64,000 bases of DNA from positions 1 to 64,000 of the forward strand of contig NZ_JABEQJ010000024.1 in the NCBI RefSeq assembly GCF_014174255.1. Reading direction: 5' to 3'. Below, in pieces: positions 53,028 through 61,114 of the stretch. A program made the translations under genes and the position numbers. Below the pieces are notes generated by a model. That model made no database searches. It saw only the letters and a list, made by a program, of their open reading frames with translations, and was not told the origin of the DNA. The stretch comes from Gluconacetobacter sacchari (GTDB taxonomy: Bacteria; Pseudomonadota; Alphaproteobacteria; Acetobacterales; Acetobacteraceae). Within the stretch, counting starts at the first letter, position 1; each line of letters begins with the position of its first letter.

Positions 53028-53648
53028 TCAGCTCAGCGAGGCGACCTTTTTCGCGAAATCGTCGTACGTCATCTCCTGGCCCACCTGCTCCTTGTCATTG
53101 AAGCGAAAGGTCGGGGTGCCCTCGATCTTGTATTCGGCCTGGGCGCGGTTTTCCTCGTCCATGATGGCCTGGCGCAGGGTGTCGTCGGCCAGCGTCTTCT
53201 GGAACAGGTCGGCCGGCATGCCGGCCAGCGCCGCCATCTTCTGCAATTCGTCCTGCGGGTTGACCGCGCGGTTGAAGGCCCAGCGATCCTGGCTGGCCAG
53301 CAGCGACAACACGAAGGGCTCGTAGCGTTCCGGCGGCAGGGTGCGGGCGATCATCGCCGCCGCCAGGGCGATCTGGTCCAGCGGAAAATCGCGGAAGATG
53401 TAATAGACCTTGCCGGTGTCGATCAGCTTGCCGCGGATCTCGGGAAAGACCTCGGCCGCGAAGCGGGCGCAATGGGTGCAGGTCAGCGAGAACCATTCCT
53501 CGACATGCACCTTGGCGGCCGGGTTGCCGGCCGCGCGCACGGCCATGCGCGGGTCGGCGGCGGCGCGGGCCGCGCGGATGGACACCGCCTGCCCGAACAG
53601 GAGGGCGGGAGTCGCGGTCGCGATCAGGGTGCGGCGGGTAACGGGCAT
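53028..53648 (-). CDS. DsbA-family thiol oxidoreductase, exported
   Basis: A 206-residue thioredoxin-fold protein with an N-terminal export signal (RRTLIATATPALLFGQA; the RR could direct Tat export) and the active site FSLTCTHCARF (Cys57-Cys60, a CTHC form). YYIFRDFPLDQIALAAAMIAR and the cis-proline region EGTPTFRFNDK follow. It belongs to the DsbA/DsbG-like thioredoxin_4 group and probably works on periplasmic disulfides. The ATG at 53648 follows GGAG; the frame is open back to 53708. It lies directly upstream of smc. Confidence 0.9.
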   Translation of the reverse strand: MPVTRRTLIATATPALLFGQAVSIRAARAAADPRMAVRAAGNPAAKVHVEEWFSLTCTHCARFAAEVFPEIRGKLIDTGKVYYIFRDFPLDQIALAAAMIARTLPPERYEPFVLSLLASQDRWAFNRAVNPQDELQKMAALAGMPADLFQKTLADDTLRQAIMDEENRAQAEYKIEGTPTFRFNDKEQVGQEMTYDDFAKKVASLS

Positions 53649-53720
53649 GACTGAACGGTCTCCGACAGGCTGGAACGGGCGGGCGGTAAAAGGGGAAAGA
53701 GCCCGCAAAGCGGACAGGCG

Positions 53721-54659
53721 TCAAGATGCCTGCGAGGGGTCGGATGCCGGCGCGGGCGCCGGACGTGTCGCCCACCAGGCCGACAGCGCGGAGCCCGAGA
53801 TATTGTGCCAGATGGAGAACAGCGCCCCCGGCAGGGCCGCCAGCGGACCGAAATAGAGCCGGCCCAGCGTCGCGGCCAGCCCGGAATTCTGCATGCCGAC
53901 CTCGATCGCCAGGGTGCGGCAGGCGCTTTCTTCCAGGCCCAGCAGCCTGCCGCCCCAATAGCCGCCCAGCAGGCCGACCCCGTTATGCAGCACGACGCCC
54001 AGCAGGACCAGCGGCCCCGCCGCCGCCAGCGAGGGGCGGGCCGAGGCCACGATGGCGCCGATGATCGTCATGATGGCGATCATGGCCACCAGGGGCAGCA
54101 GCGGCTCCACCCGGCGCACCAGACGCGGGGTGAGCATGTTGACGGCCAGCCCGGCCGCAACCGGCAGGGCGACGAGCGTGACGATGCTGCGCAGCAGGGC
54201 CAGCACGTCGACCTGCACGTCGGCCGCCACATACAGCCGGGTCAGCAGCGGCGTGGCGACGATGCCCACCAGGGTGGAAAGCGTGCTGATGCTGACCGAC
54301 AGCGCCACGTCGCCCCGTGCCAGATAGATCATGACATTCGACGCCGTGCCGCTGGACACGCTGCCGACCAGGATCATGCCGACCCGCAGCGCCGGCGGCA
54401 TGCCCAGCAGCCGCCCGATCAGCCACGCCGCCAGCGGCATGATCGCGTAATGCAGCACGATGCCCGCCACGACCGGCGCCGGCCGGCGGGCGATGCGGCG
54501 GAAATCGCCCACCGTCAGCGTCACGCCCATGGTGAACATCACCAGGGCGAGCAGCGGCGTGATCGCCGGCGTCAGCACCATGAAGGCATCCGGCCGGCCG
54601 ATGGCGGCGGCCGAGACCAGGATGGCCCATAGCGGGAAAAGGCGGGTCAGGATGGACAA
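53721..54659 (-). CDS. Bile acid:sodium symporter family (BASS) transporter
   Basis: A 312-residue membrane protein with about nine hydrophobic segments. [16 protein letters not shown] (near 41-56), [24 protein letters not shown] (near 94-117, conserved crossing region) and [14 protein letters not shown] (near 252-265) are the family hallmarks. The closest type is YocS/PanS (ketopantoate or pantoate uptake), but the substrate is not readable. It lies 5 bp after the CorC-like gene and 72 bp before dsbA, within the long minus-strand run. Confidence 0.85.
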   Translation of the reverse strand: MSILTRLFPLWAILVSAAAIGRPDAFMVLTPAITPLLALVMFTMGVTLTVGDFRRIARRPAPVVAGIVLHYAIMPLAAWLIGRLLGMPPALRVGMILVGSVSSGTASNVMIYLARGDVALSVSISTLSTLVGIVATPLLTRLYVAADVQVDVLALLRSIVTLVALPVAAGLAVNMLTPRLVRRVEPLLPLVAMIAIMTIIGAIVASARPSLAAAGPLVLLGVVLHNGVGLLGGYWGGRLLGLEESACRTLAIEVGMQNSGLAATLGRLYFGPLAALPGALFSIWHNISGSALSAWWATRPAPAPASDPSQAS

Positions 54660-54664
54660 TCCGG

Positions 54665-55603
54665 TCAGGCGGGCGAGGGGACCGGCGGTGGCGGACGCAC
54701 GCGCACCTTGCGGATATGCAGGGCATCGGCATCCAGCACGCGGAAGACCAGGCCGCTTTCGTGGGTCAGGACCTCGCCCCGCGCCGGCACATGACCCGCC
54801 AGACGGAAGACCAGGCCGCCGACCGTCTCGATCTCGGCCTCACGCTCGGCCTCGGTCAGCAGCGCGCCCAGCCGGTTTTCGAACTCCTCGACCGGCAGGC
54901 GGGCATCGACGTCGAACGTGCCGTCCGGCCGGTCCTGGATCAGGACCGCCGTCGGTTCGTCATGCTCGTCGGAAATGTCGCCGACGATGGTCTCCACCAG
55001 ATCCTCGATCGTCACCAGCCCGTCGACGCCGCCATATTCATCGATGACCAGCGCCAGATGAAGATGCCGCTGGCGCATCTGCAACAGCAGATCCAGCACC
55101 GGCATCTGCGGCGCGACCATCAGAGGCTGGCGCAGCAGCGTTTCGACATTGAAGGCCTCGCTGGTGCCGGCATAGGCGATCAGGTCCTTCACGTGGATCA
55201 TGCCCACGATGTCGTCGAGCTGGTCGCGATAGACCGGCATGCGCGAATGGTTCTCGCGCCGCATCAGGGCCAGGGCCTCGTCCTGGCTGACCGACACCGA
55301 CATGGCGACGATATCGGCGCGCGGGATCATCACGTCGTCGGCGGTGATGCCGCGCAGCCGCAGCACGTTCGCGATCAGCGCGCGTTCCTGACGGTCCAAT
55401 TCCGAATTGGCGTCGGTCCCGTCGCCTTCGGCCTCGTTCGCCTCCTGCACCAGGGCGGCGATGGAATGGCGCAGCCCCTGTTCGCCGCGCCTTCGGCCGA
55501 ACAGGGACAGCAGGCCCCGGCCACGCGGGCGCGGCGCATGGGCATCGTCGGCCCGACCCGACGCGCCCTCGGGCGGCGCGGAGTCGGGCAATGGGCGGTT
55601 CAC
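54665..55603 (-). CDS. CBS-domain transporter-associated protein (CorC/TlyC type)
   Basis: A 312-residue cytoplasmic protein: a disordered N-terminus, two CBS domains (about 75-200; [21 protein letters not shown] and [24 protein letters not shown], then [25 protein letters not shown]) and a C-terminal CorC_HlyC/transporter-associated domain. It lacks the membrane-spanning DUF21 domain, so it is the short CorC form. The GTG at 55603 overlaps the ybeY stop (GTGA). In many bacteria CorC sits in the ybeZ(phoH)-ybeY-corC operon, as here. Confidence 0.88.
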   Translation of the reverse strand: MNRPLPDSAPPEGASGRADDAHAPRPRGRGLLSLFGRRRGEQGLRHSIAALVQEANEAEGDGTDANSELDRQERALIANVLRLRGITADDVMIPRADIVAMSVSVSQDEALALMRRENHSRMPVYRDQLDDIVGMIHVKDLIAYAGTSEAFNVETLLRQPLMVAPQMPVLDLLLQMRQRHLHLALVIDEYGGVDGLVTIEDLVETIVGDISDEHDEPTAVLIQDRPDGTFDVDARLPVEEFENRLGALLTEAEREAEIETVGGLVFRLAGHVPARGEVLTHESGLVFRVLDADALHIRKVRVRPPPPVPSPA

Positions 55604-56091
55604 TGCGCGTCCTCCATGCGGCCCGAAGGCGAGCCGGGGCGGAATTTCCATGGATTGGGAACGGACAGGCGGCCCAGGATGCGGGCCTCCTCCATTTCCA
55701 TCCGCCGTGCCTCGCCGGCCTGGTGATGGTCGTGGCCGCGCAGGTGCAGGATGCCATGGACGATCAGGTGCATCAGGTGATGCCGGATCGGCCGCCCCGC
55801 CGCCTGGGCTTCGCGCCGCACGGTTTCCAGCGCGATCATGATATCGCCGCCGGGCACGCCGTCGGGATAATCGAAGGTCAGGACGTTCGTCGGCTTGTTG
55901 CGGTCGCGATGGCGCGCGTTCAGCCGGCGGATCGCGCGGTCATTGTCCAGCGCGATCGTGACCGGTGCCGGCTCGCCGCCGGCCCAGGCGGCGCGCGCGG
56001 TGCGCCGCACCAGGGCGGCCAGTCCCGGAATCGCGCCATGCCAGCGCGCGTCGGCGACGATCACGTCGCATTCCGGGTCGTCCTGCGTCAT
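55600..56091 (-). CDS. ybeY: Endoribonuclease YbeY
   Basis: A 163-residue zinc-dependent RNase needed for 16S rRNA maturation and ribosome quality control. NKPTNVLTFDYPD (65-77) and the metal site HGILHLRGHDHH (112-123) are diagnostic. The ATG at 56091 gives the normal family length; the upstream open frame is not conserved. It follows phoH after 76 bp and overlaps the CorC-like gene. Confidence 0.94.
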   Translation of the reverse strand: MTQDDPECDVIVADARWHGAIPGLAALVRRTARAAWAGGEPAPVTIALDNDRAIRRLNARHRDRNKPTNVLTFDYPDGVPGGDIMIALETVRREAQAAGRPIRHHLMHLIVHGILHLRGHDHHQAGEARRMEMEEARILGRLSVPNPWKFRPGSPSGRMEDAQ

Positions 56092-56167
56092 GGTGGAGTG
56101 AGGGCCGGCGGCCAATCCGGCCGCCGGCGGTCTTATAACGTCCCCGTCCGTTTCGGCGGGGCGTTTG

Positions 56168-57325
56168 CTACTTCGCGGTTCCATTGTTCTCCCGGCGCGC
56201 CCTGCTGCGGGACATGTCCCGTTCGGCCGCCGCTCGCTGATCATAGGCGTCCACGATGCGCGCGACCAGCGGGTGCCGCACCACGTCGTGAGACTCGAAG
56301 CGCATGATACCGATTCCCGGCAATCCTTCCAGCGTGTCGACCGCGTCGCGCAGCCCTGACGTGACGCCGGAGGGCAGGTCGACCTGGCTCAGGTCGCCCG
56401 TCACCACCATGCGGGTGCCGCTGCCCATGCGGGTCAGGAACATCTTCATCTGCGCCGCCGTCGTGTTCTGCGCCTCGTCGAGGATGACGAAGCTGTGGGC
56501 CAGCGTACGGCCGCGCATGAAGGCCAGCGGCGCCACCTCGATCTCGCCCGTGCCCATGCGCCGTACCACCTGGTCGCCGGGCATCATGTCGTGCAGCGCG
56601 TCGTAGAGCGGGCGCAGATAGGGGTCGATCTTCTCCTTCAGGTCGCCGGGCAGGAAGCCCAGCCGCTCGCCCGCTTCGACGGCCGGGCGCGACAGGACGA
56701 TCCGATCCACCTGGCCGGCCTGGAGCATCGCCACGGCCTGGGCGACGGCCAGATAGGTCTTGCCCGTGCCGGCCGGCCCGATGCCGAAGACCATTTCGGT
56801 CTGCGCCAGCATTTCCATATAGGCGGCCTGGCCGGCCGAGCGGGGGGCGATGGCGCCGCGCTTGGTGCGGATGGCGGGCAGTTCCGCCAGCGGCACGCGC
56901 GGGGTATCGGGGATCGGCGCGGGGGCGTGGATCATCCTGGGCCGTCCTTCGGCTGCCGGGCGTGGCATGGTGTGGTGGGCGGCGGCCATGCGGATCGCCG
57001 CGTCGAGATCGGCGCTGTCCAGTTCGCCGCCGCCGCCCTGCAGGCGCTGATAGAGGCTGGCCAGCGCCGCCTGGGCGATTTCCACCCGGTCCGGGCTGCC
57101 ATTGAGGGCGACGCGGTTGCCGCGGCAGGACAGGCGGATGCCGAATCCACGTTCGAGATGAAGCAGGTGACGGTCATGATCGCCGACGAGCTGTGCCAGC
57201 AGGGCATTGTCGTCGAATTGCAGCGTGACCGTCCGCATCGCGGCGATGTCGGACGGAGCTTGATGATCGCGCGTCCGGGCGGGGCGCCGGCCGGGCAGAA
57301 TCGCGGATACCGTCTGTTCTCTCAA
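56168..57325 (-). CDS. phoH: PhoH-family ATPase
   Basis: A 385-residue PhoH-like ATPase (YbeZ type) with a KH-like N-terminal part (about 30-110) and an ATPase domain: Walker A GPAGTGKT (183-190), [18 protein letters not shown], Walker [12 protein letters not shown] (near 279) and [13 protein letters not shown] role in RNA metabolism with YbeY is suggested by conserved linkage. The TTG at 57325 overlaps the miaB stop (TTGA), which supports it; the ATG at 57238 is an alternative. The basic SRSRARREN tail is weakly conserved. Confidence 0.92.
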   Translation of the reverse strand: MREQTVSAILPGRRPARTRDHQAPSDIAAMRTVTLQFDDNALLAQLVGDHDRHLLHLERGFGIRLSCRGNRVALNGSPDRVEIAQAALASLYQRLQGGGGELDSADLDAAIRMAAAHHTMPRPAAEGRPRMIHAPAPIPDTPRVPLAELPAIRTKRGAIAPRSAGQAAYMEMLAQTEMVFGIGPAGTGKTYLAVAQAVAMLQAGQVDRIVLSRPAVEAGERLGFLPGDLKEKIDPYLRPLYDALHDMMPGDQVVRRMGTGEIEVAPLAFMRGRTLAHSFVILDEAQNTTAAQMKMFLTRMGSGTRMVVTGDLSQVDLPSGVTSGLRDAVDTLEGLPGIGIMRFESHDVVRHPLVARIVDAYDQRAAAERDMSRSRARRENNGTAK

Positions 57326-58722
57326 GCGAAGGCTCTCTCCTGTATGAGGGTTCCACTCAGTGAGTTGGTGTATCGCTCCCGGATCTTCACCTGTGCGACC
57401 TGCCCGATCAGGATGTCGGGCCCTTCGACATGCACGGGTTGCAGATAAGGTGATCGGCCGGACAATTGTCCCGGCTTGCGCCCGTGGCCGGTCAACAGCA
57501 CGGGAACCACGCGCCCCACCGTCTGGTCGTTGAACGCGTCCTGCTGCGTGCGCAGCAGGGCCTGCAAGGCTTGCAGGCGTGCGTCCTTCACGTCCTCCGG
57601 GACCTGCGCCGGCGCACCGGCGGCCGGGGTGCCCGGACGGGGGGAATATTTGAACGAGAACGCCTGCGCGAACCCGACATCGCGGATCAGCCGCATCGTC
57701 GCCTCGAAATCGGCGTCGCTCTCACCGGGGTGGCCCACGATGAAATCGGAGGACAGCGCGATGTCCGGCCGCGCATCGCGCAGGCGCAGCACGATGTCGC
57801 GATATTCGGCGGCCGTGTGTCCACGGTTCATCGCCGCCAGGATCCGGTCCGACCCCGACTGCACCGGCAGGTGCAGGAAAGGCATCAGCGCCGGCAGGTC
57901 GCGGTGGGCGGCGATCAGCGCGTCCTCCATGTCGCGCGGATGCGACGTGGTATAGCGGATGCGCGCCAGCCCCGGGATCGCGGCCAGCGCTTCGGCCAGG
58001 CGCGGCAGCCCCCAGACGCCGCCATCGGGTCCCTCGCCATGATAGGCGTTGACGTTTTGCCCCAGCAGCGTGATCTCGCGCGCGCCGGACTCCACCAGCC
58101 GCCGCGCCTCGCGCAGAACCGACGTCACGGGACGGCTGGATTCGGCCCCGCGCGTGTAGGGCACCACGCAGAACGAGCAGAATTTGTCGCAGCCTTCCTG
58201 GATGGTCAGGAAGGCGGTGAGTCCGCCCGGAACCTGCGGAGCCTGGGCGTCGGGCAGGAAATCGAATTTCTGCTCGGCGGGGAAATCGGTGTCGATGACG
58301 GCGCCGGCCGCCCGCGCCGCCCGTGCCACCATTTCCGGCAGTCGATGATAGGTCTGCGGGCCGAGCACGATATCGACATAGGGCGCGCGGGCCAGGATTT
58401 CCGCCCCTTCGGCCTGCGCCACGCAGCCGGCGACGGCCAGGATGGTGCGCTGGCCCCCGGTGGCGCGGGCATCCTTGACCAGGCGCAGGCGGCCGAGTTC
58501 GGAAAAGACCTTTTCCGCCGCCCGGTCGCGGATGTGGCAGGTATTCAGGATCACCATATCGGCCGCGTCGGGCGTTTCGACCGGCCGGTAACCCAGGGGA
58601 CGCAGCACGTCGGCCATGCGCGCGCTGTCATAGACATTCATCTGGCAGCCCCATGTGATGACATGGAGTCCCTTTGCCTCGCGGGCGGGCTCCATCGTGG
58701 GGCGGACAGAATTCTGGGTCAC
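57322..58722 (-). CDS. miaB: tRNA-2-methylthio-N6-dimethylallyladenosine synthase MiaB
   Basis: A 466-residue radical-SAM methylthiotransferase modifying A37 of tRNAs. The N-terminal cluster cysteines lie in [17 protein letters not shown] and VAGCVAQ; the radical-SAM cluster is [15 protein letters not shown] (near 174-188). TSHPRDM and the C-terminal TRAM domain ([16 protein letters not shown]) complete the family layout. The GTG at 58722 was chosen because AGGA lies about 10 nt upstream. The stop overlaps phoH, so it starts the miaB-phoH-ybeY-corC operon. Confidence 0.96.
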   Translation of the reverse strand: MTQNSVRPTMEPAREAKGLHVITWGCQMNVYDSARMADVLRPLGYRPVETPDAADMVILNTCHIRDRAAEKVFSELGRLRLVKDARATGGQRTILAVAGCVAQAEGAEILARAPYVDIVLGPQTYHRLPEMVARAARAAGAVIDTDFPAEQKFDFLPDAQAPQVPGGLTAFLTIQEGCDKFCSFCVVPYTRGAESSRPVTSVLREARRLVESGAREITLLGQNVNAYHGEGPDGGVWGLPRLAEALAAIPGLARIRYTTSHPRDMEDALIAAHRDLPALMPFLHLPVQSGSDRILAAMNRGHTAAEYRDIVLRLRDARPDIALSSDFIVGHPGESDADFEATMRLIRDVGFAQAFSFKYSPRPGTPAAGAPAQVPEDVKDARLQALQALLRTQQDAFNDQTVGRVVPVLLTGHGRKPGQLSGRSPYLQPVHVEGPDILIGQVAQVKIRERYTNSLSGTLIQERAFA

Positions 58723-59212
58723 AATTGAAATTTCCTGGGCGCGCCGCCGGGCCATCCCGCGCGGTCGCGGGAACACATCATATGTGCGGGGCGCCCGGTC
58801 AAGGGCACGCGCCAGGGCAGTCGGGGCGTGACAGCGTCATCGTGCGGCAAACCTCCCTCGTGCGGGGCGGGACGCGGCGGCGTCGTTACCTGCCTCATGA
58901 GGTAAAAATACCGGGGTCTTTGTCAAGGTACCTTTCCGAGTCCTGGCCAAAAACCGCATCGGGCACCGCGCGGCGGCGGTTCCGAGATTGTTTTTTATCG
59001 TCTTGTCAAATGATTGCCTTATAAATGGGTCAGAGAGGCGGCAGGGCGGCGCCGTTGGGTGGGATGAAGCGCGGGAACGGGACAGGGATGCATTGGCAAC
59101 GGGGCGGCGGCTTCGCGTGATTTCGCGGCGAAGAAGGGGCGGGACGGATCGGCCGAATCGGCGGGGCCGGGCCGCAGGGGCTGGCGGCCCCTCGTGCCGA
59201 AGCGGATGCCTC
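58723..59212. promoter_or_regulatory. Divergent miaB-tamA intergenic region
   Basis: No gene was recognised in this 490-bp gap. It contains an imperfect-palindrome cluster around 58886-58940 and an AT-rich stretch near 58990-59025 that may be the tamA promoter. The tamA frame is open from 58988, so part may be coding if an upstream start is used. Confidence 0.4.
58886..58905. promoter_or_regulatory. Inverted repeat TTACCT-N8-AGGTAA upstream of tamA/miaB
   Basis: TTACCT (58886-58891) and AGGTAA (58900-58905) flank an inner CCTCATGAGG palindrome. A further perfect AAGGTACCTT palindrome follows about 20 bp later, so the AGGTA element recurs several times. A regulator-binding site is plausible. 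Confidence 0.35.
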
Positions 59213-61114
59213 GTGGCCCGGAGCGTATTTGTCCTCGCATTGTGCTGGCCGGCGGATATCGTGCTCGGTGCGGACCCGCAGCCTTATACCACCATCGTCA
59301 CGCCGACGGGCGAGGCGGAACTGGATGCCGCGATCAGCGCGTCATCCGGCCTGCTGTCGCTCCAGAAAACGCACGTCGTCGGCCCGTTCGCCCTGGCCGG
59401 CCGGATCCGCAACGATTACGGCCGGCTGCGGATCGCGCTTGAAAGCTATGGATATTACGCGCCGACGATTCGGATCAGCGTGCGGCCGCGTGGCGACAGG
59501 AACGCGCCCGATGCCGTCGCCATGGACGGCACCGACCCTCGCCTGCCGGAATGGTTGCAGGCGATCCCCAAGGGCCAGGTCGTGCAGGTGACGGTCACGC
59601 CGACCCGTGGCGAGATCTTTCGCCTCGGTCGCGTGACGCTGGTGCGCGCCGCCGGCGACGGAACAGGGCCCGTGGTGCTGAATCCGGCCCAGAGCAAGGC
59701 GCTGGGAGTCGCGTCCGGCCAGCCGGCCGTCGCGTCCGACGTGCTGGCGGGGGCGACGAACCTCCAGGCCGAACTGAAGGAAGAAGGCCATGCGCTGGCG
59801 CGGGTCGACCCGCCCAAGGCGTGGCTCCGGCCCGACACCCACACGCTGGATATCGAATATACCGTACGGATCGGGCCGGTCGTGACCATCGGCGCGATCA
59901 CCCTGTCGGGCATGCGGCGCACGCATCCCGCCTATATCGCGCGGCGGATGACCATGCACCCCGACGATCTGTACCAGCCGTCGCGGATCGAATCCGCCCG
60001 GCAGGATCTGGCGGGCCTGGGGGTGTTCTCCAACGTCCAGGTCAATGACGCGCCGCCCCTGACGGCGGGCAACCAGATGCCGCTATCGCTGAACTTTACC
60101 GAGGGCAAGGTGCGGACGGTGGCCGTGCAGGGCGGCTATTCCACCGATCTGGGCGGTCGCGCCGGCGTGAGCTGGACGCATCGCAACATCTTCGGCAATG
60201 CCGAACGCCTGCGCCTGACGGCCCTGGTGACCGGGCTGGGCGGGTCGGCCCAGCAGGGTCTGGGCTACGACGTGTATGCCGACCTGATGAAACCGGATTT
60301 CGGATCGCGCGACCAGAATCTCAGCGTGCGCGTCGAGGGGATCCGCCAATTGCTTTATTCCTACCGGCAGACGGCGCTGCTGGTGCGCGCAGGCGTGGTG
60401 CGCCGGCTTGGCCGGCTCTGGACGGTGTCGTTCGAGGGGCAGGCCGAGCAGGAACAGATCGAGCAGATGGGGCAGGTCAACGACTACACGATCATTTCAC
60501 TGCCCCTCGGGGCGACCTATGACAGTACCGGCCTGAGCAACCCGATCGACCCCGCCACCCATGGCTTCCGCCTGGCCGCCAGCGTGACGCCCTCGGCCTC
60601 GCTGCTGGATGGCACATCGTTCTTCACCATCATGCAGGCGAATGCGTCGACCTATTTCGACCTGACGCATCTGGGCCTGTCCCGCCCCGGGCGCAGCGTC
60701 ATCGCGGTGCGGGGTATCGTGGGCAGCGTGCAGGGGGCCTCGACCTTCGATATCCCGCCCGACCAGCGCCTGTATGCCGGTGGCAGCGCGACCGTGCGCG
60801 GCTTTCGCTACCAGGGGGTCGGGCCGCAATTCCCCAACAGCAAATACGCCATCGGCGGCACGTCGATGGACGCGGCGTCGCTCGAATTCCGCCAGCGGCT
60901 GTTCCGGAGTTTCGGTGGGGCGCTGTTCGCCGATGCCGGGCAGGTCGGCACCGGCAGCCGGCCGTTCCAGGGCACGCTCAGGGTCGGCGTCGGGGCCGGG
61001 GTGCGATACTACACGCCGATCGGGCCGGTGCGCGTGGACATCGCCGTCCCGCTCAACCGGCCGAACCGTGGCGATACGTGGGAACTCTATCTCGGCCTGG
61101 GGGAAACCTTCTGA
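59213..61114 (+). CDS. tamA: Translocation and assembly module protein TamA (Omp85 family)
   Basis: An outer-membrane protein of about 633 residues. A hydrophobic N-terminus (SVFVLALCWPADIVLGA) should be the signal peptide. POTRA domains follow (about 30-300: VVTIGAITLSGMRRTHPAYI), then an Omp85 barrel with GGYSTDLGGRAGVSWTHRN and the C-terminal QRLYAGGSATVRGFRYQGVG, RVGVGAGVRYYTPIGPVRVD motifs. The GTG at 59213 is the best guess; the frame extends upstream to 58988 but as Arg-rich sequence. The stop overlaps the tamB ATG by one base. Confidence 0.9.
   Translation: MARSVFVLALCWPADIVLGADPQPYTTIVTPTGEAELDAAISASSGLLSLQKTHVVGPFALAGRIRNDYGRLRIALESYGYYAPTIRISVRPRGDRNAPDAVAMDGTDPRLPEWLQAIPKGQVVQVTVTPTRGEIFRLGRVTLVRAAGDGTGPVVLNPAQSKALGVASGQPAVASDVLAGATNLQAELKEEGHALARVDPPKAWLRPDTHTLDIEYTVRIGPVVTIGAITLSGMRRTHPAYIARRMTMHPDDLYQPSRIESARQDLAGLGVFSNVQVNDAPPLTAGNQMPLSLNFTEGKVRTVAVQGGYSTDLGGRAGVSWTHRNIFGNAERLRLTALVTGLGGSAQQGLGYDVYADLMKPDFGSRDQNLSVRVEGIRQLLYSYRQTALLVRAGVVRRLGRLWTVSFEGQAEQEQIEQMGQVNDYTIISLPLGATYDSTGLSNPIDPATHGFRLAASVTPSASLLDGTSFFTIMQANASTYFDLTHLGLSRPGRSVIAVRGIVGSVQGASTFDIPPDQRLYAGGSATVRGFRYQGVGPQFPNSKYAIGGTSMDAASLEFRQRLFRSFGGALFADAGQVGTGSRPFQGTLRVGVGAGVRYYTPIGPVRVDIAVPLNRPNRGDTWELYLGLGETF

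Noticed and set aside
48902-53101. A 1399-codon open frame on the plus strand opposite smc
   Set aside because: It is the antisense shadow of the high-GC, Ala/Arg-rich smc coding sequence; its translation is low-complexity Gly/Arg/Leu without motifs, while smc has complete head and hinge motifs.
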